Source of the DNA: Bacteroidaceae bacterium
GTDB taxonomy: Bacteria; Bacteroidota; Bacteroidia; Bacteroidales; Bacteroidaceae
Length of the DNA: 64,000 nt
NCBI GenBank assembly: GCA_024699495.1
Contig: JAILPK010000020.1
Coordinates: forward strand, 1 to 64,000
Reading direction: 5' to 3'
The translations under genes and the position numbers were made by a program. The notes under the pieces are model-generated. The model was not told the DNA's origin. It made no database searches and saw only the letters and a program-made list of their open reading frames with translations. The first letter of the stretch is position 1. Each line of letters opens with the position of its first letter. Positions 55,990 through 64,000 of this stretch are shown here, in pieces.

Positions 55990-56310
55990 TCTTTGACTAA
56001 GCCTATGGCACTTCATCGCGCCATCCCACCGGTACGCGGTAAGCCATTTGCCGCATCTCGGCTTTCATCGCGCAGCCCACCGGTAAGCGGTAAGCAGTAA
56101 GCGCCCCATCGCGGCTTTCATTGCGCCAGCCGAAGCATGGCCGCAACCCCGCGGCCCCGCCGCGAAAGCGCCTCAGCGCTTATTGTGTCTGATGGTTTTG
56201 CCATCAGATGCCAACCGCTCTCCGCGGCTCCATCGCGCCAGCCCACCGGTACGCGGTAAGCGGTAAGCCATTTGCCCCATCGCGGCTCCCGGTAAGCGCC
56301 AGGCGAAGCT
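55990..56310. repeat. GC-rich degenerate repeats between two minus-strand genes
   Basis: This 396-bp spacer (55931-56326) is filled with copies of CATCGCGCCAGCCCACCGGT (56011, 56065, 56121, 56231) and GCGGTAAGC words. GCCCCATCGCGGC occurs at 56103 and again near 56275. A hairpin TCTGATGG-TTTTG-CCATCAGA is at 56188-56208. Reverse-complemented, the same words occur at 383-515 near the left end of the window. No credible gene is found. Confidence 0.85.
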
Positions 56311-56326
56311 TCAGCTCTCCGGCCGC

Positions 56327-57943
56327 TTATTTCTTAGCCTTGGCAGCTTTCTTGGCAGCCTTCTTGGCAGCTTTTTCAGCTGCTTTGGCGGCCTTCTCGA
56401 GTTCCTTGTCGTATTTCTCCCAGAGCTTGTTCTTGGTGCAGAGCTGCTTTTGCTCTTCGGTATAATTTATAGCCTGCTGCTCAGTAGCACTCTCGGAGGC
56501 GGGATCTGCAAATGCGAACTTGAATCCCTTTACAGAGTTCCAATAGCCGCGGGTGAAATCAGGGAAGGCTACGCTGGCGCAGTTGTGGTCCATAGAGAGC
56601 GAACCCAGTTCAGCCAGACAGCACCATTCTGCCAGATCATATACATCCATGTCGAGAGGCAAGCCGTTTTGGAGGCAATACACCAGACGGGCATCCATGA
56701 AGAAGTCCATTCCGCCATGACCACCCACCTTCTGCGCCATCTCGCCGTATTTCTTGATGATGGGATGCGTATATTTGTTCCATAGGGCATCGTGCTCTGC
56801 CTTGGGCAGGAATCCATGACTGCTGAGGTCATCCACCTTGGGAGCCACGCCGCTTGCAGCCAGCTGGCTCTTGTCAAGAGCGAAATGCGGTTCCGGATAC
56901 TTGGTTGCATATCCCTTCGTGCCAGTCAGTTTGAACAGGCGGTTATAGGGCTGCGGATTCATCACATTATGCTGGATTTCAATCACCTTTCCTTCTGCCG
57001 TACGCATCAGAGTAGTAGTCTGGTCGCCGTTGCGGTAGTTGGGGCATTGGCGCCCGGTCTTCTTCTCCACCCACTCACGTCCGTGGGCGCTCTTGGTATC
57101 CATTGCCACGAGAGTAGTAAAGCGGTCGCCACGGTGGATATTCATAGCGAGAGCCACAGGCCCCAGACCATGAGTAGCATATACGTCACCGCGGTTTTCC
57201 ATGTTGTATTTCATACGCCAGCCCAACTTGTCAGGGTCTGAGCCGTCGGGATTCTTCCAGTAGTAATCCCAGAACTCATCGAGATTATGGATGTAAGCGC
57301 CCTCTCCGCGTAAGATTTCGCCGAAGACGCCATTCTGAGCCATGTTCAGAGCATTGAGCTCATACCAGTCATAGCAGCAGTTCTCCAGAATCATGCAATG
57401 CTTGCGTGTCTTCTCAGAGAGTTCGATGAGCTGCCAGCATTGCTCTAGATTCATTGCTGAGGGCACCTCAATCGCCGTATGCTTGCCGTTTTCCAGAGCA
57501 CACTTGGCAACGGGGAAATGGTGGTCCCAGTCCGTGGCTACATACACCAGGTCAATGTCAGGACGCTTGCACACTTCCTCATAGCCCTTCTCGCCGCTGT
57601 AAATCTTTGCCGGCGGAAGGCCTGCAGAACGCAGGAATTTCTGGCATGCCTCGGCGCGGGCAGCCTCGAAGTCACAGAGTGCTACAATCTGCACTCCCGG
57701 GATGTATGTAAAGCGCTGCACTGCCCCGGGGCCTCGCATTCCGAGACCTACGAAAGCCACGCGTACCGTGGACATCTTGGGGGCCGTAAGCCCGAGCACA
57801 TGGGTCTGCCCGGCTGCGCGCTGAGGGGATTCCAACACTATTGTTCCTTCTTCCCAATGCCACTTGGTAGAAGGAGAGAGAGACTGCGCCATAGCCGTCA
57901 GTCCGGCGCAGATAAATGCTGCAACAGCAAAAATTCTTTTCAT
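56327..57943 (-). CDS. GH109-type Gfo/Idh/MocA oxidoreductase, exported
   Basis: A 538-residue protein with a signal peptide (MKRIFAVAAFICAGLTAMAQ). The Rossmann motif is VAFVGLGMRG; ALCDFEA and AIEVP follow in the NAD fold. GH109 enzymes use bound NAD to cleave alpha-N-acetylgalactosamine. HGLGPVALAM and GHGGMDFFMDARL fit that group, and His and Tyr residues are present in the expected region. The last 25 residues are a Lys/Ala repeat (KAAKKAAKKAAKAKK), unusual for the family. Other secreted Gfo/Idh/MocA roles are possible. Confidence 0.85.
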   Translation of the reverse strand: MKRIFAVAAFICAGLTAMAQSLSPSTKWHWEEGTIVLESPQRAAGQTHVLGLTAPKMSTVRVAFVGLGMRGPGAVQRFTYIPGVQIVALCDFEAARAEACQKFLRSAGLPPAKIYSGEKGYEEVCKRPDIDLVYVATDWDHHFPVAKCALENGKHTAIEVPSAMNLEQCWQLIELSEKTRKHCMILENCCYDWYELNALNMAQNGVFGEILRGEGAYIHNLDEFWDYYWKNPDGSDPDKLGWRMKYNMENRGDVYATHGLGPVALAMNIHRGDRFTTLVAMDTKSAHGREWVEKKTGRQCPNYRNGDQTTTLMRTAEGKVIEIQHNVMNPQPYNRLFKLTGTKGYATKYPEPHFALDKSQLAASGVAPKVDDLSSHGFLPKAEHDALWNKYTHPIIKKYGEMAQKVGGHGGMDFFMDARLVYCLQNGLPLDMDVYDLAEWCCLAELGSLSMDHNCASVAFPDFTRGYWNSVKGFKFAFADPASESATEQQAINYTEEQKQLCTKNKLWEKYDKELEKAAKAAEKAAKKAAKKAAKAKK

Positions 57944-57980
57944 AAATTCTCTATTCTTTAAGATTAGTTCTTTCCGAGGG

Positions 57981-58011
57981 CAAAGATACTACAGCTTCTT
58001 TACTCCACCAA
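57981..58011 (-). promoter_or_regulatory. Promoter of the GH109-type gene
   Basis: On the minus strand TTG (58009-58011), 20 bp, TATCTTTG (57981-57988), 38 bp before the start. Confidence 0.75.
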
Positions 58012-58081
58012 ATAAATTGCAAATTTTTAATATTTTTGATAAAAAACCAATTATTGTGCCCTTACCCTCAATCATTTTTTG

Positions 58082-58089
58082 TACTTTTG
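58082..58089 (+). promoter_or_regulatory. -7 box for the GT2-DUF4922-SpoIID gene
   Basis: TACTTTTG followed by CG fits TAnnTTTG, 25 bp before the ATG at 58114. It supports that start over one at 58036, which would lie upstream of the promoter. Confidence 0.6.
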
Positions 58090-58113
58090 CGACGTTTGAA
58101 CTACTATTTAACA

Positions 58114-61100
58114 ATGATGGACCCAAGAATTGACTGTTTTTTGCCTTTTGATGCCACAGAAGGCTTGTCTATATCAGACGCGCTGCGCGAAGATGACCTT
58201 GTCAAAGGTATTTACTTCATAGACAATCCCTTCCAGACACAGAGCCTGCAGCAGATGGCCGAGAAAGCCACTGCTTCCTACATATTATTATATACCAAGA
58301 TATTCGACCTGAGTCTTGGCTTTCATGCTTTGGAGCGCATGGTGAGCGTGGCCGACGACAGCGAAGCCACATTCGTTTATTCTGACCACCGCGTGCAACT
58401 GCCCTCGGGAGAAATCGTTCCGATGCCGCTTATCGACTGCCAACTGGGCTCCGTGCGTGACGACTTCTCCTTCGGCTCGCTAATCTTGATGCGCACCGAT
58501 GACGTCAAGGAGTACTTCTCGCAAGAGCGCATACGCGACTACCATTACGCCGGGCTCTACGACCTGCGCCTCTTCCTGAGCCGGCGCAGACTCCCCTACC
58601 ATATCAGAGAATCTCTTTATACAGAAATAGAGACTGACACTCGCCGCAGCGGGGAAAAGCAATTCGACTATGTAGATCCCTCCAACCGCTCACGGCAGAT
58701 TGAGATGGAGCGGGCCTGCACACGCCACCTGAAGGAAATCGGAGCCTGGCTCGCCCCCGATGAGTTCGATGAGGTCAAGCTCGACGAAGGAGACTTCCCC
58801 GTAGAAGCCACCGTGGTAATCCCCGTCCGCAACCGCGTGCGCACAATCGAAGACGCCATCCGCAGTGTCCTCGCCCAGCAGACCGACTTCCCCTTCAATC
58901 TGATAGTCGTTGACAACCACAGCGACGACGGCACTTCGGAAACCATCGACAAACTGATTGGCGCCCCGAAATCCACAATCCAGAATGCGGCCAAGATTTT
59001 GTCCGTGAATAAAGAATGTGAAATAATCCATCTGATTCCCTCACGCAACGACTTTGGCATTGGCGGATGCTGGAATCTGGCCGTTCACCACAGCCAATGC
59101 GGACGCTTCGTTGTCCAGCTTGATTCCGATGACCTCTACAGCGGGCCTGACACCCTGCAGCGCATCGTTGACGCTTTCCGCGAACAGCATGCAGCCATGG
59201 TTATCGGCTCCTACCGCATGACTGACTTCCGACTGAACACCTTGCCGCCGGGGCTCATCAGCCACGCTGAATGGACACCGCAAAACGGCCGCAATAACGC
59301 GCTGCGCATCAACGGGTTAGGTGCGCCACGCGCATTTTACACTCCAATACTCCGAAAGATTCAGATACCCAACACCAGCTATGGCGAGGACTATGCCCTC
59401 GGCCTCATGATCGGCCGCAAATACCGCATCGGGCGCATCTATGATGAGCTCTATTTATGCCGCCGCTGGGAGGGGAACAGCGATGCAGCCCTCTCAACGG
59501 ATAAGATAAACCAGAACAACCAGTACAAAGACCAGCTGCGAACGACAGAAATTCTTGCCCGCCAGGCGCTCAACGCCAGATGGCGGCGCACGACAACCGA
59601 AGAAGAGGTGGAAGCATTCTTCGGGCAGGAATTAGCCGACTGGGAACTGGCACGCAAGAACTATGAAGATCTCGGCCAGCAGGTCAAGACACGCGACCTC
59701 ACCCTCGGTGACATCATGCTGCAGGCTCAGTTCAACCCCGCACGCATTGTATCTACAGCGGCAAAAGTGGACTCGGAGACATTGGCCAAACGGCCCTGTT
59801 TCCTGTGCGACGAGAACCGCCCGGCAGAGCAGCACTCCCTGATGATAGAGCGCCATTACCAGGTGTTGGTCAACCCCTTCCCCATCCTGCCCCACCACTA
59901 TACCATTCCTACCCGCAGGCACAAGCCGCAGTCGATATATGAGCATTTCGGAACGATGCGCCATCTGGCTTGGATAATGCAAAACCACATCGTCTTCTAC
60001 AACGGTCCCCTGTGCGGAGCTTCCTGCCCCGACCACATGCATCTGCAGGCCGGCTCAAGAGGAGTTCTGCCGATAGAGCGCGACTGGGATATGTATGACA
60101 GCAGACTGGAAAAACTCTATCCGCTCACAGGCGGCGAAACGCAGGAGATGGAGGATTCCGGCAACACTTCCGGCCGCTGCGGACTGTTTTACCTGCCCTC
60201 GTATGTATGCCCGGTATTTGTCATCCGTTCGCTCCCCTCAGAGCGCGACAGCCTGCTCTGCCAGAGGCTTTACCGCGCGCTGCCCATACACGGCAATGAG
60301 CTGGAACCGCGAATCAACGTCATCTGCTGGCGACAGGCCGGAGGTGACAGCCGCCCCGATGAAATCGTGACTCTGATATTCCCGCGCAAAAAGCACAGAC
60401 CCGACTGCTACGGCAAATCCTCACTGCTCCACGCCTCGCTCATGGTCTCCCCCGGCGCCTTGGACATGGGCGGTCTTATAATCACTCCGAGAGAAAAGGA
60501 CTTCAATAAGATTACCCCCGAGTGGGCTGCCGAAATCCTGCAGGAGGTAACGCTGACCGAAGAGGAGCTGAAGCCGGTGATAGAAGCCGTGACAGACAGG
60601 CCGAAAGAGGCCGCTGAGCATCCCGAAGGCGGCACTTCTGCCGAGATGAAGTCTGCCTCCGTTGCAGCCACCGACGATGAGAATGAGCCGTTTGTCAATG
60701 TCGGAATCCTCACAGCTGAGAGCGTACGCTTTTGCCTTAACACAGAATACACAGCCAAGGGGGCCGTACACAGCGGCATCCAGGAAGTCAGCTGCGACGA
60801 AGGCGGCATCAAATGGAAGGGGCAGGTATATAGCTCCCTCACCTTCCACCCCATGAATGACGAGGCTAACTTTTCCATCTACGACGTTACCATAGGCAAG
60901 AAATTCCACTGGGAGCGGCAGGAGACGCAGACCTTCCGCGGCACATTGCGCTTTGTCGTGGAAGAAGAGAAAATCGTTTGCATCAACACCCTCCCCGTAG
61001 AGCAATATCTGGAGAGTGTAATAAGCAGCGAAATGAGCGCCACATGCAGTCCGGAGTTTCTCAAGGCATCTGCCGTTATCAGCAGAAGCTGGCTCTACGC

Positions 61101-61929
61101 ACAAATCCAGAAACGCGCCAACGCGGCGGAGAACAAAGACAACTTCTTCTCCTTCACCCGCACCGACACCGAACTGATCCGTTGGTGGGACCGCGAAGAC
61201 CACACCATATTCGATGTCTGCGCCGACGACCATTGCCAGCGCTATCAGGGCATCACCCGCGCCACACGCCCCGAGGTGGCCGAGGCTGTTGCCGCTACCC
61301 ACGGGCAAATACTTACCTACGGCGGTGAGGTGTGCGACGCCCGCTTCTCCAAATGCTGCGGAGGCAAGACTGAAGAGTTTGAGGCTTGCTGGGAGAACGA
61401 GCACAAGCCATATCTCGAGACCATAGAAGACCCCTACTGCAACACAGCCGACCCGACCATTATCGGGCAGGTCCTCAACGACTACGACCAGGAGACCACG
61501 GACTTCTATCATTGGAACGAGACCTTAGACCAAGAGCATCTGTCAACGATGATCAACGAACACCTCGGCGTGGATATTGGGCAGATACGCGACCTCATAC
61601 CCGTAGAACGCGGCAAGGGAGGTCATCTCGTGCGCCTGCAGATCGTGGGCACCAAGCGCTCCATAACCATCGGCAAGGAGCTGGAAATCCGCAAAGCCCT
61701 CAGCAACACTCATCTGAAGAGCTCCAACTTCACCGTCAGAAAAGAGTATTCCTCACCGGCAACGGACGAGTCTGCCGTGCCCTCGGCCTTCGTTCTCGAC
61801 GGCTACGGATGGGGCCATGGAGTCGGCCTGTGCCAGATTGGAGCCGCCGTAATGGGCAGCAAGGGCTTCACATACGAACAGATTCTGGAGTTCTATTACA
61901 AAAACGCTGAAATATCTAAGCTCTACTGA
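58114..61929 (+). CDS. Three-part fusion: GT2 glycosyltransferase, DUF4922 (HIT-like), SpoIID/LytB
   Basis: A 1271-residue protein without signal peptide. Residues 1-225 are unassigned. Residues about 230-480 are a GT2 domain ([32 protein letters not shown]). Residues about 530-850 match DUF4922, with [12 protein letters not shown] and the HIT-like DHMHLQAGS near 641, a fold of nucleotidyl transferases and phosphorylases. Residues about 858-1271 are SpoIID/LytB ([47 protein letters not shown]), a family that cuts peptidoglycan glycan strands in sporulating bacteria. The absence of an export signal for a wall-active domain is odd. The GH92 gene starts 2 bp after its stop. Confidence 0.85.
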   Translation: MMDPRIDCFLPFDATEGLSISDALREDDLVKGIYFIDNPFQTQSLQQMAEKATASYILLYTKIFDLSLGFHALERMVSVADDSEATFVYSDHRVQLPSGEIVPMPLIDCQLGSVRDDFSFGSLILMRTDDVKEYFSQERIRDYHYAGLYDLRLFLSRRRLPYHIRESLYTEIETDTRRSGEKQFDYVDPSNRSRQIEMERACTRHLKEIGAWLAPDEFDEVKLDEGDFPVEATVVIPVRNRVRTIEDAIRSVLAQQTDFPFNLIVVDNHSDDGTSETIDKLIGAPKSTIQNAAKILSVNKECEIIHLIPSRNDFGIGGCWNLAVHHSQCGRFVVQLDSDDLYSGPDTLQRIVDAFREQHAAMVIGSYRMTDFRLNTLPPGLISHAEWTPQNGRNNALRINGLGAPRAFYTPILRKIQIPNTSYGEDYALGLMIGRKYRIGRIYDELYLCRRWEGNSDAALSTDKINQNNQYKDQLRTTEILARQALNARWRRTTTEEEVEAFFGQELADWELARKNYEDLGQQVKTRDLTLGDIMLQAQFNPARIVSTAAKVDSETLAKRPCFLCDENRPAEQHSLMIERHYQVLVNPFPILPHHYTIPTRRHKPQSIYEHFGTMRHLAWIMQNHIVFYNGPLCGASCPDHMHLQAGSRGVLPIERDWDMYDSRLEKLYPLTGGETQEMEDSGNTSGRCGLFYLPSYVCPVFVIRSLPSERDSLLCQRLYRALPIHGNELEPRINVICWRQAGGDSRPDEIVTLIFPRKKHRPDCYGKSSLLHASLMVSPGALDMGGLIITPREKDFNKITPEWAAEILQEVTLTEEELKPVIEAVTDRPKEAAEHPEGGTSAEMKSASVAATDDENEPFVNVGILTAESVRFCLNTEYTAKGAVHSGIQEVSCDEGGIKWKGQVYSSLTFHPMNDEANFSIYDVTIGKKFHWERQETQTFRGTLRFVVEEEKIVCINTLPVEQYLESVISSEMSATCSPEFLKASAVISRSWLYAQIQKRANAAENKDNFFSFTRTDTELIRWWDREDHTIFDVCADDHCQRYQGITRATRPEVAEAVAATHGQILTYGGEVCDARFSKCCGGKTEEFEACWENEHKPYLETIEDPYCNTADPTIIGQVLNDYDQETTDFYHWNETLDQEHLSTMINEHLGVDIGQIRDLIPVERGKGGHLVRLQIVGTKRSITIGKELEIRKALSNTHLKSSNFTVRKEYSSPATDESAVPSAFVLDGYGWGHGVGLCQIGAAVMGSKGFTYEQILEFYYKNAEISKLY

Positions 61930-61931
61930 CC

Positions 61932-64000
61932 ATGCGCCACCTACGCCCGCTTCTGTGTTCATTCTTAGTGTCCTTCTTCCCGTTCTCCGCTTCTTCGCAG
62001 CGGCTCACACAATATGTTGACCCGACCATAGGCAGCGGAGACCACGGCCATGTGTTCATCGGGGCAAATGTGCCCTTCGGACTCGTCAATGCTGGTCCTA
62101 CACAGATAGAACACGGATGGGACTGGTGCTCCGGATACCACTATAGCGGCTCTAAGATTGTCGGTTTCGCACAGACTCATCTCAGCGGAACCGGCTGCTC
62201 CGACCTCGGCGACATCGCCATCATGCCCGCAGTAGAAGACATCCCTCTCTCCCGCGAAGGTATGGCCACGGATTACTGCCACGACAATGAAGCTGTCAGC
62301 CCCGGCTACTATCGGGTGCTGACCGGGACCAGCCTGAAAGTATCCTATCCCGCAGACAGCCTCCCGGCTAATGTCATCTGCACAGAAATCACCGCCACAC
62401 AACACACGGCTTTATACCGCATCACATACCCCCAAGGGGCACGGCGCCAACTGGTCGTGGATCTTGAGAACGGAGTCGGAGACCATGTCTTATGGGGACG
62501 TCTGACACAGATAGACCCATACACGTATGTCGGCTACCGCATCAGCCACGGATGGGCCAACCGCCAGCATATCTATTTCGCCATGCGCCTCAACCAGAAA
62601 GGGCAGCTCAGCGAACAGTCGCAGATGCCCGGCGCTCTGAGCGGAGGCCCCTCGCCCGTAAGCCGCCTGCGCTTGGCCGACAGCGGCCGGCCGCTACTGG
62701 TGCGCATAGCCCTGAGCCCTGTATCTGAGGCCAACGCCCTGGCCAACATGAATGCTGAAGCCTCTGCAGACACAGCCCAAGCCTGGGACTTTGATGCCGT
62801 GCGTGAGGCGGCAGAGAATAAATGGGACGAGGAACTCGGCCGTGTGAAAGCCTCTTTCGTCAACGACCGCGACCGCCGTATATTCTACACCTCCATGTAT
62901 CATTTTATGGTGGCTCCACAAATCTGGGACGATGTCAACGGAGACTGGCGCGGAGCTGACAACCATGTTTACAGGAATCCCTTCGCCGCTCCCCGCGCGG
63001 GACAGCCACAGGCAAGATACCTCACCACACTCTCGCTGTGGGACACTTACCGGGCGGCAGCACCTCTGTCAACAATTATCCTGCCGGAGATGATGCCTTC
63101 CGTGGCAGAGACTTATCTGCGCATCTTCCGCGAGCAGGGCAAACTGCCGGTGTGGCATCTCATGTCGCAGGAGACCGACTGCATGGTGGGATGCCCCGCG
63201 GTTCCCATCCTTGCCGACCTCCTTCTGAAGGGGTTTGTGCGTGACTCCTTAGCAGCCTGGAACGCCATCCGCAGCAGCCTCCTGATGGACGAGCGTGGAC
63301 TGGACGACATGAAACGTCTCGGCTATGTGTCCAGCGAAAACCATGAAGGCTCGCTCTCCATGTCGCTGGAATATATGCTTGCCTTCTGGAGCGCCGCCCA
63401 GGCTGGGAAAGCCATCATGCAGGCGGGGCGAGGCAACGCCGCGGTCAGTGACGACGTGGCGTATTTTGAGCAGCGTTCGCACCTCTATAAGAATTTATAT
63501 GACCCGCGCGTGGGATTCATGCGTTCCAGAAATGCGAAGGGGGATTTTGGTGGCATAGAGAATTTCAACCCCGCCTTTCAGACCAAGGACTACACCGAGG
63601 GGAATCCGTGGCAGTATCTGTGGCTTGTGCCCCACGATGTACAGGGACTCGTGGAGATGCTCGGCGGACGGGACCAGGCTCTCACACGTCTCGACGGCCT
63701 CTTCTCTGCCTCATCTCAGCTGAATGCCGAGGCCAACCCTGACATCACCGGGCTCATCGGGCAATACGCCCACGGCAACGAGCCCAGCCACCACATAGCC
63801 TATCTCTACACCCTCATGGGGAAACCCGGGAAGACTGCCGCCATCGTGCGCCGTATCATGCGGGAGCTCTACACAGACCAGCCTGCCGGATTATGCGGCA
63901 ACGAGGATGTGGGCCAGATGTCTGCCTGGTTTATTCTGTCCGCACTCGGCTTCTATCCAGTGGAGCCCTGTGGCGGAAACTATGTTGTGGGCTCACCCCT
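61932..64000 (+). CDS. GH92 alpha-mannosidase, 3' end outside window
   Basis: The first 689 residues of a GH92 calcium-dependent exo-alpha-mannosidase, exported by a signal peptide (MRHLRPLLCSFLVSFFPFSA). The N-terminal domain starts QYVDPTIGSGDHGHVFIGAN and PFGLVNAGP; SGYHYSG and GFAQTHLSGTG follow. In the (alpha/alpha)6 part WDTYRAA, GNEPSHHIAYLYT and GNEDVGQMSAWFILSALGFY are typical, the latter near the catalytic acids. It is open to the window end, which cuts at GSPL. GH92 enzymes trim mannose from host or yeast glycans. Two bases separate it from the fusion gene. Confidence 0.94.
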   Translation, partial: MRHLRPLLCSFLVSFFPFSASSQRLTQYVDPTIGSGDHGHVFIGANVPFGLVNAGPTQIEHGWDWCSGYHYSGSKIVGFAQTHLSGTGCSDLGDIAIMPAVEDIPLSREGMATDYCHDNEAVSPGYYRVLTGTSLKVSYPADSLPANVICTEITATQHTALYRITYPQGARRQLVVDLENGVGDHVLWGRLTQIDPYTYVGYRISHGWANRQHIYFAMRLNQKGQLSEQSQMPGALSGGPSPVSRLRLADSGRPLLVRIALSPVSEANALANMNAEASADTAQAWDFDAVREAAENKWDEELGRVKASFVNDRDRRIFYTSMYHFMVAPQIWDDVNGDWRGADNHVYRNPFAAPRAGQPQARYLTTLSLWDTYRAAAPLSTIILPEMMPSVAETYLRIFREQGKLPVWHLMSQETDCMVGCPAVPILADLLLKGFVRDSLAAWNAIRSSLLMDERGLDDMKRLGYVSSENHEGSLSMSLEYMLAFWSAAQAGKAIMQAGRGNAAVSDDVAYFEQRSHLYKNLYDPRVGFMRSRNAKGDFGGIENFNPAFQTKDYTEGNPWQYLWLVPHDVQGLVEMLGGRDQALTRLDGLFSASSQLNAEANPDITGLIGQYAHGNEPSHHIAYLYTLMGKPGKTAAIVRRIMRELYTDQPAGLCGNEDVGQMSAWFILSALGFYPVEPCGGNYVVGSP

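Noticed and set aside
60421-61512. 363-codon minus-strand open frame inside the fusion gene
   Set aside because: It lies antisense to well-supported SpoIID and DUF4922 coding sequence and shows no domain; GC-rich third positions keep the antisense frame open.

Overview
The window is a chromosomal stretch from a member of the Bacteroidales. The evidence is Bacteroidota-type promoters (TTG, about 19 bp, TAnnTTTG) in front of many genes, few Shine-Dalgarno sites, and lineage-typical genes: DUF4837, DUF3078, DUF4199, DUF6452/DUF6048, a 180-residue S16 with an Ala/Glu tail, a sigma-54 regulator in an LptE/SecG operon, and many polysaccharide hydrolases. A gut family such as Muribaculaceae is plausible, but I cannot prove family or genus from sequence alone.

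Layout. 1-3.6 kb: start of an exported protein, a repeat-filled 750-bp spacer, then an OmpP1/FadL-like porin and a Gly/Ser/Tyr-rich secreted protein on the minus strand. 3.8-6.5 kb: fabD and a GH13 amylase. 6.5-17.4 kb: a sulfate activation and sulfonation operon of SLC13 transporter, cysC, cysD, a 1258-residue SF1 helicase with a nuclease-fold domain, cysN, a sulfotransferase and an SGNH hydrolase. It makes PAPS and uses it for sulfonation; the reductive genes cysH/cysI and the PAP phosphatase cysQ are not in the window. The helicase between cysD and cysN, in the same reading direction with almost no spacing, is the most unexpected gene. 17.4-20.0 kb: phosphohexomutase and NudC. 20.3-27.7 kb (minus): esterase, CE15-like glucuronoyl esterase, folD, ffh and GH115 alpha-glucuronidase, so two glucuronoxylan enzymes flank two housekeeping genes.

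27.9-34.8 kb (minus): a conserved housekeeping run rlmN, DUF4837, pdxA, sigma-54 regulator, lptE, TPR-like protein, secG, with rpsP separate. 35.2-46.5 kb (plus, except one small gene): HU, a 29-residue ribosome-associated miniprotein, RNase G, tRNA-Cys, a Wza-like lipoprotein with a 47-residue membrane miniprotein behind it, mutS2, DUF4199, a GT2 transferase, DUF6452/DUF6048, apbE. 46.7-47.6 kb: tRNA-Ser followed by a gene-poor, repeat-rich interval with a probable receiver-domain remnant. 47.6-53.9 kb (minus): DUF3078, engB, yidC, S9 peptidase. 54.0-64.0 kb: BadF-type kinase, a possible small RNA, a Bax inhibitor-1 protein, a GH109-type oxidoreductase, a three-part GT2/DUF4922/SpoIID fusion, and a GH92 mannosidase that runs off the window.

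A recurring oddity is that many intergenic spacers are filled with short tandem repeats, almost each with its own unit (17, 19-20, 22, 25-27, 46 bp), sometimes inside an operon. One GC-rich repeat family is shared by two spacers 55 kb apart. There is no CRISPR array, no insertion sequence and no rRNA in the window.
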